Shown here piece by piece: positions 1 to 7,886 of a DNA stretch of 43,726 nt. Numbering within the stretch: the stretch's first letter is position 1; each line of letters opens with the position of its first letter. This stretch comes from an uncultured Bacteroidales bacterium. Lineage in GTDB: Bacteria; Bacteroidota; Bacteroidia; Bacteroidales; Bacteroidaceae. Below the pieces are notes generated by a model. That model had not been told where the DNA came from and ran no database searches. It saw only the letters and a list, made by a program, of their open reading frames with translations. The stretch lies in contig CADCAG010000024.1 in the NCBI GenBank assembly GCA_902799355.1, forward strand, positions 1-43,726, written 5' to 3'. The position numbers and the translations under genes are program-made.

Positions 1-1182
1 CTCACCCATGGCCAGCTCAACCTCTTCCTTGGTCATGCCATTGATGACACGACCCTCGCGGATGGCAGCACGCGTCTCCTTACTGGTGTTGCGAGCCTCA
101 CCCTCACCCATGCCAAACAGGTAGCCGAAGAAGTCGTCACGGGCACCGCTGGCACCACCGTCAATGTCGTCTTCGTTGAATACCACATCCTTATAATAGA
201 CACGACGGCTGTCCGTCTCACGCATGGTCAGCGTATAGTACTTCGAATTCCTGACAGGTGTAATCTCGTCGATGATGAAACCCGTAAAGCGAGGCACCTT
301 CACGTCGCGCACCTTACCAGAACCCTTACTGCTCATGCTGGTAGAGTACTTGGTATGTACCGTCTGGTTCAGATACTCGCGGATGTTCGTCGATACTGTC
401 ATATTGGCACCCAGGAACTCAAAAGAGCCTGCAAAGCCGTACTGGTCGGCATCGTCTGACGAACTGTCATCGCGCAGACCGCTATTTGTCTTCGACATGG
501 CCACATTCTGATAGAACTGGTTGCCATTCTCGTCTTCCACGATAATCTTGACAGGACAAGTACGGGTGCCGACACCGATAGCCTTGACAGTCACCAGCAT
601 GTTCTTGTCGACCGTTACTTCACGATAGCCGTCGCCAGTGTACTGCGTGTCCACGCGGAAACGCTGGGTGCGCGTCAGCAGCGGCTGGTTCATCAGCAGC
701 TCACGGGCCTTGTCAACGTCGCCCAGATAGGCCAGCGTGGGAATGCCTGACTTTGAATAGCAATAGTCCTCGAACGTTCCCCAAGGCTGCACGAAATAGT
801 AGGCCTTGCCATCGTCCTCACAGGTGAAGTTAATATGTACGCGACCGTTTGACAACATGTTATGACCTTGGTAGACCATAATCTTGTGGCGCATCACGCC
901 ATTGGCCACTGCTTTATTGGTGGCAGCATCAAAGAACGTGCTGACCAGCAGGTCGTACTTCTCGGGAATCACCATGAAGCGCATGCCCACCTTCCAGTCG
1001 CACATGCTGTAGTAACGGAAATTCTTGCCCATGAAGTCAGTAGGCTCTGCCTCATCAGTGTTATGCTGCTGACCTACTGCCACATCCTTGGCACCTTTCG
1101 TCTTTACAATATACGGATTGTCCTGTGCCATTGCCGTTGACATGACAAAAGCCATTCCCACTATCAATAGTATTTTTTTCAT
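1..1182 (-). CDS. Secreted protein of unknown function, 3' end beyond window; BamE-like motif near the cut end
   Basis: The reading frame is open for 394 codons on the minus strand from an ATG at 1182 to the window edge, so the gene is partial at its C-terminus. The product begins MKKILLIVGMAFVMSTAMA, a signal peptide with likely cleavage before QDNPY, so it is exported to the periplasm or outer membrane. The middle of the protein has no motif I recognise. Near the cut end the residues VINGMTKEEVELAMGE resemble the first helix of BamE/SmpA-fold proteins (G-M-[TS]-x-x-[EQ]-V-x-x-x-x-G). This is a fold-level resemblance only. A -7 promoter element lies at 1216-1223. The gene is divergent from dnaK, with 165 bp between the two starts. 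The secretion signal is certain; the function is not. Confidence 0.75.
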   Translation of the reverse strand, partial: MKKILLIVGMAFVMSTAMAQDNPYIVKTKGAKDVAVGQQHNTDEAEPTDFMGKNFRYYSMCDWKVGMRFMVIPEKYDLLVSTFFDAATNKAVANGVMRHKIMVYQGHNMLSNGRVHINFTCEDDGKAYYFVQPWGTFEDYCYSKSGIPTLAYLGDVDKARELLMNQPLLTRTQRFRVDTQYTGDGYREVTVDKNMLVTVKAIGVGTRTCPVKIIVEDENGNQFYQNVAMSKTNSGLRDDSSSDDADQYGFAGSFEFLGANMTVSTNIREYLNQTVHTKYSTSMSSKGSGKVRDVKVPRFTGFIIDEITPVRNSKYYTLTMRETDSRRVYYKDVVFNEDDIDGGASGARDDFFGYLFGMGEGEARNTSKETRAAIREGRVINGMTKEEVELAMGE

Positions 1183-1215
1183 GATGACGTATCTACAGTT
1201 CTAAGATTACAGCTG

Positions 1216-1223
1216 CAAAGATA
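1216..1223 (-). promoter_or_regulatory. Bacteroidota -7 promoter element
   Basis: The minus strand reads TATCTTTG, matching TAnnTTTG, 34 bp upstream of the start at 1182. No TTTG lies at the usual 19-20 bp upstream (the nearest is 23 bp away), so only the -7 element is supported. Confidence 0.5.
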
Positions 1224-1347
1224 AGAAATATTTTTGATACTTGTGCCAAAATGTCACCATAATATTGAAAAAAAATTGTTTTGGCATACGCTTTGCTATC
1301 TCCCTACTGACAAATCATGCATATTAACAATTAAAAAATATACTATT

Positions 1348-2811
1348 ATGGGAAAGATTATTGGAATTGACTTAGGAACTACTAACAGCTGTGTTGCCGT
1401 ATTCGAGGGCAACGAGCCAGTAGTAATCGCCAACAGCGAAGGCAAGCGCACAACGCCTTCTGTCGTTGGTTTCGTAGAAAATGGTGAGCGCAAGATTGGT
1501 GACCCTGCCAAGCGTCAGGCCATCACCAACCCCAAGAACACCGTTTATTCTATCAAGCGTTTCATGGGTGAGAACTGGCAGCAGACGGAGAAAGAGATTT
1601 CTCGCGTACCTTATTCAGTAGTCAACGAGGGTGGTTATCCCCGTGTAGACATCAATGGCCGCAAGTACACTCCTCAGGAGATTTCTGCCATGGTGCTGCA
1701 GAAGATGAAGAAGACTGCCGAGGACTACCTCGGACAGGAGGTGACAGAAGCTGTCATCACCGTACCTGCCTACTTCTCTGACTCTCAGCGTCAGGCTACC
1801 AAGGAGGCTGGCCAGATTGCAGGTCTGAACGTAAAGCGTATCGTCAACGAGCCTACAGCTGCCGCTTTGGCATATGGTGTTGACAAGGCCAACAAGGATA
1901 TGAAGATTGCCGTCTTCGACCTCGGTGGTGGTACGTTCGATATCTCTATCCTGGAGTTCGGTGGTGGTGTCTTCGAGGTACTTTCTACCAATGGTGATAC
2001 TCACCTCGGTGGTGATGACTTCGACCAGGTCATCATCGACTGGCTCGTACAGGAGTTCAAGAACGACGAGGGTGCCGACCTGAAGAGCGATCCTATGGCT
2101 ATGCAGCGTCTGAAGGAAGCTGCTGAGAAAGCTAAGATTGAGCTGTCTTCTAGCACTTCTACCGAGATTAACCTGCCTTACATCATGCCTGTTGGTGGTG
2201 TTCCCAAGCACTTGGTGAAGACCCTAACACGTGCTAAGTTCGAGCAGCTTGCTCACGACCTCATCCAGGCTTGTCTGGCTCCCTGTCAGAAGGCTATGGC
2301 AGACGCCAAGCTGAACACCGCTGATATCGACGAGGTCATCCTCGTAGGTGGTTCAAGCCGTATTCCTGCTGTTCAGACTTTGGTTAAGAACTACTTCGGC
2401 AAGGAGCCTTCAAAGGGTGTCAACCCCGACGAGGTGGTAGCCGTAGGTGCTTCTATCCAGGGTGCCATCCTGAACAAGGAAGGTGGTGTAGGCGACATCG
2501 TGCTGCTCGACGTTACTCCACTGACTCTTGGTATCGAGACCATGGGTGGTGTGATGACCAAGCTCATCGAGGCCAACACAACTATTCCTTGCAAGAAGAG
2601 TGAGACATTCTCTACCGCTGCTGACAATCAAACAGAGGTAACCATCCACGTCCTGCAGGGTGAGCGTCCTATGGCTGCTCAGAACAAGTCTATCGGACAG
2701 TTCAACCTCACAGGCATTGCTCCCGCCCGTCGTGGTATTCCTCAGATTGAGGTAACCTTCGACATCGATGCCAACGGTGGACGAGATCAACCGCATGAAG
2801 GCCGAGGCTGA
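1348..2811 (+). CDS. dnaK: DnaK (Hsp70) chaperone, 5' part of a frame-disrupted gene
   Basis: The ATP-dependent chaperone Hsp70. The start at 1348 gives the canonical N-terminus [19 protein letters not shown]; the frame is open upstream, but that part is unlike DnaK. The nucleotide-binding domain is intact: GIDLGTTNS phosphate loop 1, [17 protein letters not shown], the [11 protein letters not shown] hinge, FDLGGGTFD phosphate loop 2 and [10 protein letters not shown]. The linker ([14 protein letters not shown]) and the first substrate-binding strands follow. At about 2780 the frame goes wrong: after VTFDIDANG it reads ten unrelated residues to a stop. The missing C-terminal part continues in another frame from about 2779 to 3181. 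The 487-residue product would lack the last beta strands of the peptide-binding domain and the whole helical lid. No CIRCE operator is visible upstream. A possible weak promoter is TTG at 1265-1267, 19 bp, then TACGCTTTG. Confidence 0.93.
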   Translation: MGKIIGIDLGTTNSCVAVFEGNEPVVIANSEGKRTTPSVVGFVENGERKIGDPAKRQAITNPKNTVYSIKRFMGENWQQTEKEISRVPYSVVNEGGYPRVDINGRKYTPQEISAMVLQKMKKTAEDYLGQEVTEAVITVPAYFSDSQRQATKEAGQIAGLNVKRIVNEPTAAALAYGVDKANKDMKIAVFDLGGGTFDISILEFGGGVFEVLSTNGDTHLGGDDFDQVIIDWLVQEFKNDEGADLKSDPMAMQRLKEAAEKAKIELSSSTSTEINLPYIMPVGGVPKHLVKTLTRAKFEQLAHDLIQACLAPCQKAMADAKLNTADIDEVILVGGSSRIPAVQTLVKNYFGKEPSKGVNPDEVVAVGASIQGAILNKEGGVGDIVLLDVTPLTLGIETMGGVMTKLIEANTTIPCKKSETFSTAADNQTEVTIHVLQGERPMAAQNKSIGQFNLTGIAPARRGIPQIEVTFDIDANGGRDQPHEGRG

Positions 2812-3181
2812 GCAGAATGCCGAGAACGACAAGAAGGAGCGCGAGCGTGTTGACAAGCTGAACCAGGCAGACTCTATGATTTTCCAGACGGAGAACCAGC
2901 TGAAGGAGCTTGGCGACAAGATTCCTGCCGAGCACAAGCCCGCCATCGAGCAGGCTCTGCAGCAGCTGAAGGATGCCCACAAGGCTGGCGACGTCGCAGC
3001 CATCGACACCGCTATCGCAGCCCTCAACACCGCTTGGCAGACTGCCTCACAGCAGATGTACCAGGGTGCTCAGGGTGCACAGGCTGGTCCTGAGAATCCT
3101 TTCCAGGGTCAGCAGCAGGCTCAGCAGGAAGCTCCCAAGGATGACAACATCCAGGATGCTGACTTCGAGGAGGTAAAGTAA
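2768..3181 (+). pseudogene. dnaK: DnaK C-terminal lid fragment, out of frame with the 5' part
   Basis: This frame encodes the rest of Dna[20 protein letters not shown], the helical lid, a Q/G/A-rich linker and the conserved terminal motif DADFEEVK. The first true DnaK residues start near 2779; the ATG at 2768 only lies in that frame by chance and has no separate role. Compared with E. coli DnaK, where 29 residues separate the DIDADG motif from the matching helix, about 27 codons less one base (near 80 bp) are absent at the junction. A loss of that size (3n+2) produces exactly the frame change seen. Either the gene is broken or the assembly dropped a short piece. The intact lid and EEVK tail argue for a very recent lesion or an artefact. 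Confidence 0.85.
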
Positions 3182-3205
3182 AACAAGAAATACTTCTATT
3201 ATGAT

Positions 3206-3234
3206 AAAGGCTCACCGTGCGGTGAGCCTTTTTT
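3206..3234 (+). terminator. Intrinsic terminator after dnaK
   Basis: An 11-bp stem (AAAGGCTCACC, loop GTGC, GGTGAGCCTTT) is followed by a T run. It lies 25 bp past the dnaK stop and touches the stop codon of the convergent VapE gene at 3233, so it may serve both directions. Confidence 0.85.
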
Positions 3235-5374
3235 ACTTTGCTATCAGCCAGTATTCCATGTGCGTGGATTTTCGCTTGCTCTTGAAGTTGAACTGTACGT
3301 CGTTCAGGGCATTGCCAATCTTCTGGAAAGAGGTGTCCGGATCGAAATTCTGATAGCGCGAGGCGAGGAGCTGACTGATGTCGCCCAAGCTCCACCATTT
3401 GGCACGTTCGTTGTCCTTGGGTCGACGGAAAGTTTCGCCAATCATCTCCACCAGGTCGTTCAGACGCTGGTAGGGCTCGTTTTCTTCTATGAGCGTTTGT
3501 ATCTCCTTGTCGTTCAGCCAGAAGCGTTCCTTATTATTAAAGAGGTGGAGCGCCTGGGCGAAGAGCTGTTCGTGCTCCAGATTATCCTCGAAATTGATGT
3601 TTCCTGTCACTTCCACACAGACAAAGCGGCGGCTTCCCGTAGGGTCGACAAGGGGCTTCTGTTGGTTGGTAGTGCCGATGAACGACGTGTAGCGGCGATA
3701 GAACTGGATGGTCTTGCCATAGGGCGGACGGAACTTGACATCGCTGGACGACAGCAGGTATTTCAGCACGATCTGCTGCGAATTGGTGGTCTTGTCGAAC
3801 TCATCGATGTTGATGAGGACAAAGGAGGTCAGCGCTATGTTCAGGTCAAACTCATTCTTGAAGTTCAGCTTGTCATTATAGTAGTCGCGCAATGCCGGAG
3901 GCAACAGAATCTTGCAGAAGCGCGTCTTGCCACACCCCTGACGACCTGTCAGCAGTGGCGTCAACGCATTGCCCGTCAGTTGTTTATCACTCTCGCGCCA
4001 CTGGGCAACCATTCCTACCAACCAGTAGCGCAGATACTTCTCCCAATGCGGCTGACAGGTGGGCACGCGTGCTGCCAGTTCCTTGATGCGGTCCTGTCCG
4101 TCCCATGCAGGCAACTTGTCAAGCCACGCATTCACGGGGTCATACTGCTGGATGCGCGTCGAGTCGATAAAGCGGTTCACGTCCCTATCCCACGACTTCA
4201 GTCCTAACTCTGTGGCTTTCAGCGTCATATCGTTACGCACAGCCTCCGTCAGCGGTTTGAAACGCTGGTCGTCAGAGAATTTCTCACGATACTCCGCCAC
4301 ACCCGTCAGCAGATTCTTGCGCATCTCGAAGTTTGAGTTAAGGAATATCTCCGTCTTCATGGCCTGTATCGTGTCTTCCGGCACGCTCTTCAGTGGACGT
4401 ATCCTGCGCTTCTTGCGATAGTCCTCCTGCTCAGCCACGCTATATACCGTCTGGAAGATTTTCTCTACCAACAGCCTGTCACGATTCAGCACAGGATGCT
4501 CCAGCGTCAGCCCTTGTGCATGAGCCAACGGAATGCCCTGCTCCAGGCACATCGAGGCTATCCGCATCAGCAGCGTAGCCTCCTTCTCCTCGTCGGGCAG
4601 GTCGAAATAGCGTCCCAGCACCGTCTCCACGATGAATGTCCAGTTCAACTGGTAGGTACGTGTCAACGTTCGTCCTGGCATCAACCTGTCCTCTTCATGA
4701 CTAATCTCCACAGGACGAGGCAGTTCGTGAGGCACCGTATCAGCATAGAACGGACGGGCATCTGGCTGATACCCCATCTCTGGGTCAGCACTCATATACA
4801 CCGTTCTGTCCAGTCGCGGCTCCATGAATGGGATGTCGATGCCGAACTGATTCTGATAAGCCCTGCGTGCCGTCTCATACAGGTTCTTATGAAACTGTAG
4901 TATCTCCGGCTCCTCCGTTGGCAGTGCCCCCTCTCCTTTGGAGAGGTTGGGTGAGATCCCATACAACTCTCCTCGGCAGACAATCTTCACACTTCTGCCC
5001 GACGCCCCCAGGAAACACATCAGCGTCTCTGGCAGCTTCTTTGCCAAGCCTCTGATTTCCACCGCTTTCTCATACGTCGGCAGATTGTTCACCTCCAGCA
5101 CGACCAACCCGTTATAGTGCTTCATCAGCCACTGTTCTTTCCTTTTCTGGTAATCAGCGGCAAAGCATATCCTGGGCATGCGGATGCCACCCTCCCAATT
5201 CGTAGTGACCTGTCCGTCGTCCTGTCGATCTACCTTCATCAGATGGTACACCTCTCTGAATTTCTTTACAGCCGTCTGTACCTCACCCTCTTTGATGGCA
5301 GCCACCAGCCCGTCCAGCGTCAGGTGATTAATCACCTCCTTCGTTCCCGATTTCTTCAGTAATGTAATATTCAT
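3233..5374 (-). CDS. BT4734-like / VirE-VapE primase-helicase family protein
   Basis: About 713 residues. An N-terminal BT4734/VirE_N-like region (roughly residues 1-130, with FAADYQKRKEQW and LVVLEVNNL) is followed by a linker and a virulence-associated E type superfamily-3 ATPase. Its Walker A, TGRQGCGKTRF, is near residue 476 and its Walker B, FVLINIDEFD, near 522. A sensor-like GTTNQQ and PTGSRRFVCVEV follow, then a DUF3874-like C-terminus. Such proteins are found on Bacteroidales mobile elements and phage satellites, where they are thought to start or drive DNA replication. I prefer the start at 5374 (MNITLLKKSG), the usual family N-terminus, over the in-frame ATG at 5386. A good promoter (5419-5450) lies upstream. 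No integrase or replication partner is adjacent, but an origin-like repeat region is (5553-5798). Confidence 0.85.
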   Translation of the reverse strand: MNITLLKKSGTKEVINHLTLDGLVAAIKEGEVQTAVKKFREVYHLMKVDRQDDGQVTTNWEGGIRMPRICFAADYQKRKEQWLMKHYNGLVVLEVNNLPTYEKAVEIRGLAKKLPETLMCFLGASGRSVKIVCRGELYGISPNLSKGEGALPTEEPEILQFHKNLYETARRAYQNQFGIDIPFMEPRLDRTVYMSADPEMGYQPDARPFYADTVPHELPRPVEISHEEDRLMPGRTLTRTYQLNWTFIVETVLGRYFDLPDEEKEATLLMRIASMCLEQGIPLAHAQGLTLEHPVLNRDRLLVEKIFQTVYSVAEQEDYRKKRRIRPLKSVPEDTIQAMKTEIFLNSNFEMRKNLLTGVAEYREKFSDDQRFKPLTEAVRNDMTLKATELGLKSWDRDVNRFIDSTRIQQYDPVNAWLDKLPAWDGQDRIKELAARVPTCQPHWEKYLRYWLVGMVAQWRESDKQLTGNALTPLLTGRQGCGKTRFCKILLPPALRDYYNDKLNFKNEFDLNIALTSFVLINIDEFDKTTNSQQIVLKYLLSSSDVKFRPPYGKTIQFYRRYTSFIGTTNQQKPLVDPTGSRRFVCVEVTGNINFEDNLEHEQLFAQALHLFNNKERFWLNDKEIQTLIEENEPYQRLNDLVEMIGETFRRPKDNERAKWWSLGDISQLLASRYQNFDPDTSFQKIGNALNDVQFNFKSKRKSTHMEYWLIAK

Positions 5375-5418
5375 ATCGTATCTCAAGGTTTATGTTGTTT
5401 CCTAAACTTTTCAGCATA

Positions 5419-5450
5419 CAAATGTACAAATTATTCCGCAAATAGCCAAA
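5419..5450 (-). promoter_or_regulatory. Promoter of the VapE gene
   Basis: On the minus strand TTTG (5447-5450) is separated by 20 bp from TACATTTG (5419-5426), a full match to the Bacteroidota housekeeping promoter. It ends 45 bp upstream of the preferred start. Confidence 0.65.
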
Positions 5451-5552
5451 GAAATTTTGAGGAAATTATGTAAAATAGCATACATGCCTACATAATTCTA
5501 TCCTATTCTATTATAAGGAAGAGATTTACAATAATATCGACATACATTTTAA

Positions 5553-5582
5553 CTACATAATATCTACATTTTGCCTACATAA
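5553..5582. repeat. Left arm of a long imperfect inverted repeat
   Basis: This 30-bp segment, reverse complemented, matches 5769-5798 at 25 of 30 positions (10 + 7 + 8 matched blocks). The arms are built of ATGTAG(G) motifs. They enclose 186 bp that contain the tandem units and the hairpin described separately. Further looser CTACAT/ATGTAG copies lie outside both arms. Confidence 0.8.
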
Positions 5583-5596
5583 AAACACCCCGGTTA

Positions 5597-5703
5597 TACA
5601 ACTAATACAGCTCTGAGTACAGCTAAGCCAGCTCTGGATACAACTAATTCAGTGACTGAGTACAACTAACACAGTGGCCGAGTACAACTAATACAGCGCT
5701 GGA
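5597..5703. repeat. Five direct 21-22 bp iteron-like repeats
   Basis: Five consecutive units occupy 5597-5617, 5618-5638, 5639-5660, 5661-5682 and 5683-5703. Each begins TACAACTAA or TACAGCTAA and ends CTGAG, CTGGA or CCGAG. A degenerate sixth unit runs into the hairpin at 5703-5725. The head-to-tail arrangement at about two helical turns per unit is that of replication iterons or a multimeric protein-binding site. Confidence 0.85.
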
Positions 5704-5725
5704 TACAGCTGTCTCGCAGCTGTAT
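5703..5725. repeat. Perfect 9-bp inverted repeat (hairpin) at the end of the tandem array
   Basis: ATACAGCTG, a 5-base loop TCTCG, then CAGCTGTAT. There is no T run, so it is not a typical terminator. It forms the last element of the direct-repeat array and shares the ATACAGCT core with the units. Confidence 0.75.
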
Positions 5726-5768
5726 TAGCCTATCTCCTGCCTCCACACTTGCGAAAATTCATGTAGGT

Positions 5769-5798
5769 TTATGTAGGCTAAATGTATGCTTTATGTAG
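5769..5798. repeat. Right arm of the long imperfect inverted repeat
   Basis: It pairs with 5553-5582 at 25 of 30 positions. The arm contains TTATGTAGGC and TTATGTAG blocks that are perfectly conserved in the inverted partner. Confidence 0.8.
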
Positions 5799-5895
5799 GT
5801 TAATAATTGCTTATATAACTAATATACAATCTATTATAATATGAACATGTAGGTATGTAGACAAATCATATAATATAAAGGTATAGTATAATTTT

Positions 5896-5938
5896 CCGTA
5901 AAAAAATTACGGTATATGAATATTTTTATGTATATTTG
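5896..5938 (+). promoter_or_regulatory. Promoter of the ATPase-TOPRIM-PIN cassette with an operator-like palindrome
   Basis: A -7 element TATATTTG lies at 5931-5938, 26 bp before the start codon at 5965. In place of a TTTG box there is a perfect palindrome, CCGTAA, five A, TTACGG (5896-5912), ending 18 bp upstream of the -7 element. It sits where the -33 contacts should be, which suggests control by a dimeric DNA-binding protein. No regulator gene is adjacent. Confidence 0.6.
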
Positions 5939-5964
5939 CAGCAGAATAAACAAAAACAACAGTT

Positions 5965-7065
5965 ATGCTCATCAAATTTGCCGTAAAAAACTTCCGAGGT
6001 TTTTCCGAAAGGATTGAGTGGGATTTGTCCCATCCAAGTAATTACTCGTTTAACACCAATGCCATCAAAGATGGTGTCGTAAAGAACGGTATTATCTATG
6101 GTCCCAATGGCTCTGGTAAAACTAACTTCAGCGTTGCCTTATTTGATATTGTTAATCACTTAACTCAGAAATTCAAGAAACCAGAATATTATCAGAATTT
6201 CGTTTATGGTGGTGACACAAGCCTGAATGTTGATTTTGAATACACATTCAAATTCAAAAATCAGGAAGTAGAATACCGATATTCAAAGAATGTGCTTGGA
6301 GTACTTATCAAAGAAGCATTAGTGGTTGATGGTGTGGAAGTTTTCAAACGCACAATGAGTTCTTTGAAACTGGATGAAAAGCAATTCCCTATCAATAAAG
6401 ATGCGAAGCGTAATTTGCAGATGAATGCAAATAGTATCTCTATTGTTAATTACCTGCTCACCTCTTATCCTCTTGCAAAAGAACATTATCTGATTCAAAT
6501 GCGCAATTTTGTTGATTCCATGCTTTGGTTCAGGTGCTTAAAAGTCAATGAGTACATGGGATTCGACAATATGGTCACCATTTTGGACGAATTTATTATC
6601 AAAAACAATTTGATTAAAGACTTCTCTGATTTTCTTGAGAACATCAGTGGGCAGAAGTTTGAGTTTGTTCAATCAAGAGACACAGATAAAATGCTGTTTT
6701 GCAAAATTGGAAATGGAACTATTGCTTTCGACCTTATTGCCTCTACTGGCACTCAGTCCCTAAAGCTCCTATATTTCTGGTTGAAGAAAATGGGACAAGC
6801 TTCCTTTGTTTTCATTGACGAATTCGATGCCTTCTATCACTTCAAATTGGCATTCGAGGTTTGCAAGCAACTGTTCAATCTCGATTGTCAGGTGTTTACT
6901 TCATCCCACAACACCTATCTGATGACGAACGACTTACTTCGTCCAGACTGCAACTTCATACTGCAAGACAACAAAATCAAACCGCTGCAGGCATGCACAG
7001 AAAAAGAACTGAGGTTTGGGCACAATATCGAAAAACTATTCCGTGGAGGTGCATTTGAGGTATGA
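5965..7065 (+). CDS. SMC/OLD-like AAA ATPase, first gene of a three-gene cassette
   Basis: 366 residues. It opens LIKFAVKNFRGFSE, the beta-strand/loop typical of RecF/OLD-type ATPases, with Walker A GPNGSGKT at residues 46-53. The ABC signature region is weak (ASTGTQSLKLL). Walker B is FVFIDEFDAF with D285, and the H-loop-like SSHNTYL follows the pattern of AAA_15/AAA_21 proteins. The ATG follows the TATATTTG promoter by 26 bp. The stop overlaps the next gene's start (ATGA), so the two are translationally coupled. ATPases of this type act as sensors or assembly platforms in two-component phage defence systems (AbiL, PARIS, Gabija), where a TOPRIM protein is the effector. The context fits this role; the specific family is not identified. 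Confidence 0.85.
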   Translation: MLIKFAVKNFRGFSERIEWDLSHPSNYSFNTNAIKDGVVKNGIIYGPNGSGKTNFSVALFDIVNHLTQKFKKPEYYQNFVYGGDTSLNVDFEYTFKFKNQEVEYRYSKNVLGVLIKEALVVDGVEVFKRTMSSLKLDEKQFPINKDAKRNLQMNANSISIVNYLLTSYPLAKEHYLIQMRNFVDSMLWFRCLKVNEYMGFDNMVTILDEFIIKNNLIKDFSDFLENISGQKFEFVQSRDTDKMLFCKIGNGTIAFDLIASTGTQSLKLLYFWLKKMGQASFVFIDEFDAFYHFKLAFEVCKQLFNLDCQVFTSSHNTYLMTNDLLRPDCNFILQDNKIKPLQACTEKELRFGHNIEKLFRGGAFEV

Positions 7066-7886
7066 TACTATTTATATTTGAAGGTAAGGACGACAAGACT
7101 TATTTCGAGTCAATCAAACGGCTTTTCTTTCCAGAGAAGTCAGAGACCTTCGTATGTACCTATAATAGCAATATCTACTCTCTTTATACTAAGCTAAAGA
7201 ATCACGATGCACTGAATGGGAAACTAGAAGTAGATACAGTATCTGTCTTCAAGGAGATTCTAACAGAAAAAGGCGACAACACCTTAAAAGAGATCAGAGA
7301 AGACGAGGTTTCTGAAATTTATCTTTTCTTCGATTACGATTTCCAAGAGAAATCCAGAACGCTTGAAGAGAACAACAAGCGTTTGAGTGAGATGCTTGAT
7401 TATTTCACAGACGAGACTGGCAATGGAAAATTATACATTAACTATCCGATGGTAGAATCTCTGCGCTATACCAAAGAGTTGCCAGATAATGATTATTGGA
7501 GCTATACGGTATCTCGCCAGAAATGCCAAGAGGATAGTTTCAAACATCAAGTTCACGAGTTCTCCTTCTACAAGTCAAACCTAGAATACCTCGTGCTCAC
7601 TATCAAGCCTGCAGATGACGAAACTAGAATTCAGCAAAAGGTAGATACAGCCAAGACTAATTGGTTGCGCCTTGTCATAATGAACACAAGCAAGGCTAAT
7701 TATATTTGTAATAACAAGAACGAACTTCCTGAAGAAGTGAATTCACAGAAAGAGATATACGATAATCAGCTTGCCAAATATGTAGATACAGAAGAATGCA
7801 AGGTCGCTATCCTTAATGCATTCCCAATATTCCTGTTTGACTACTTTGGCAAAAAGATTGTCAGTGGCAGCAAAGAATCATGTTGA
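7062..7886 (+). CDS. TOPRIM-like protein (RloB/AriB-type), second gene of the cassette
   Basis: 274 residues. The N-terminus LFIFEGKDDKTYF supplies the conserved acidic residue (E7) of TOPRIM-like nucleases, and YLFFDYDFQ supplies the DxD pair (D91, D93). YPMVESLRY follows, a motif position also filled in RloB-type proteins. These features suggest a metal-dependent nuclease, as in AbiLii/RloB or DUF4435 (AriB) proteins. I cannot decide between those families by eye. The start overlaps the ATPase stop by 4 bp and the 3' end overlaps the third gene by 7 bp, so all three genes are made from one message. By analogy the ATPase may hold this protein inactive until infection is sensed; that is inference. 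Confidence 0.75.
   Translation: MILFIFEGKDDKTYFESIKRLFFPEKSETFVCTYNSNIYSLYTKLKNHDALNGKLEVDTVSVFKEILTEKGDNTLKEIREDEVSEIYLFFDYDFQEKSRTLEENNKRLSEMLDYFTDETGNGKLYINYPMVESLRYTKELPDNDYWSYTVSRQKCQEDSFKHQVHEFSFYKSNLEYLVLTIKPADDETRIQQKVDTAKTNWLRLVIMNTSKANYICNNKNELPEEVNSQKEIYDNQLAKYVDTEECKVAILNAFPIFLFDYFGKKIVSGSKESC

Larger units (their letters stand above)
5387..5964. other. Non-coding divergent region between VapE and the defence island
   Basis: This 578-bp AT-rich stretch has no credible gene. From left to right it holds the VapE promoter, CTACAT-rich sequence with the left inverted arm, the tandem units, a hairpin, the right arm, a second AT-rich zone with TATGTAG motifs and finally the palindrome and promoter of the ATPase gene. 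It is the junction between the mobile-type replication gene and the defence genes. Confidence 0.8.

Noticed and set aside
1183-1347. CIRCE heat-shock operator before dnaK
   Set aside because: No GTTAGCACTC-type inverted repeat is present in the intergenic region.
1615-2211. Long minus-strand frame inside dnaK
   Set aside because: It is antisense to a strongly conserved coding region, with low-complexity composition and no family motif.
3260-4207. 315-codon plus-strand frame opposite the VapE gene
   Set aside because: The minus-strand frame contains Walker motifs and family blocks; the plus frame has none.
5597-5725. Possible CRISPR array
   Set aside because: The units are directly adjacent with no spacers, vary at several positions and no cas genes are nearby.
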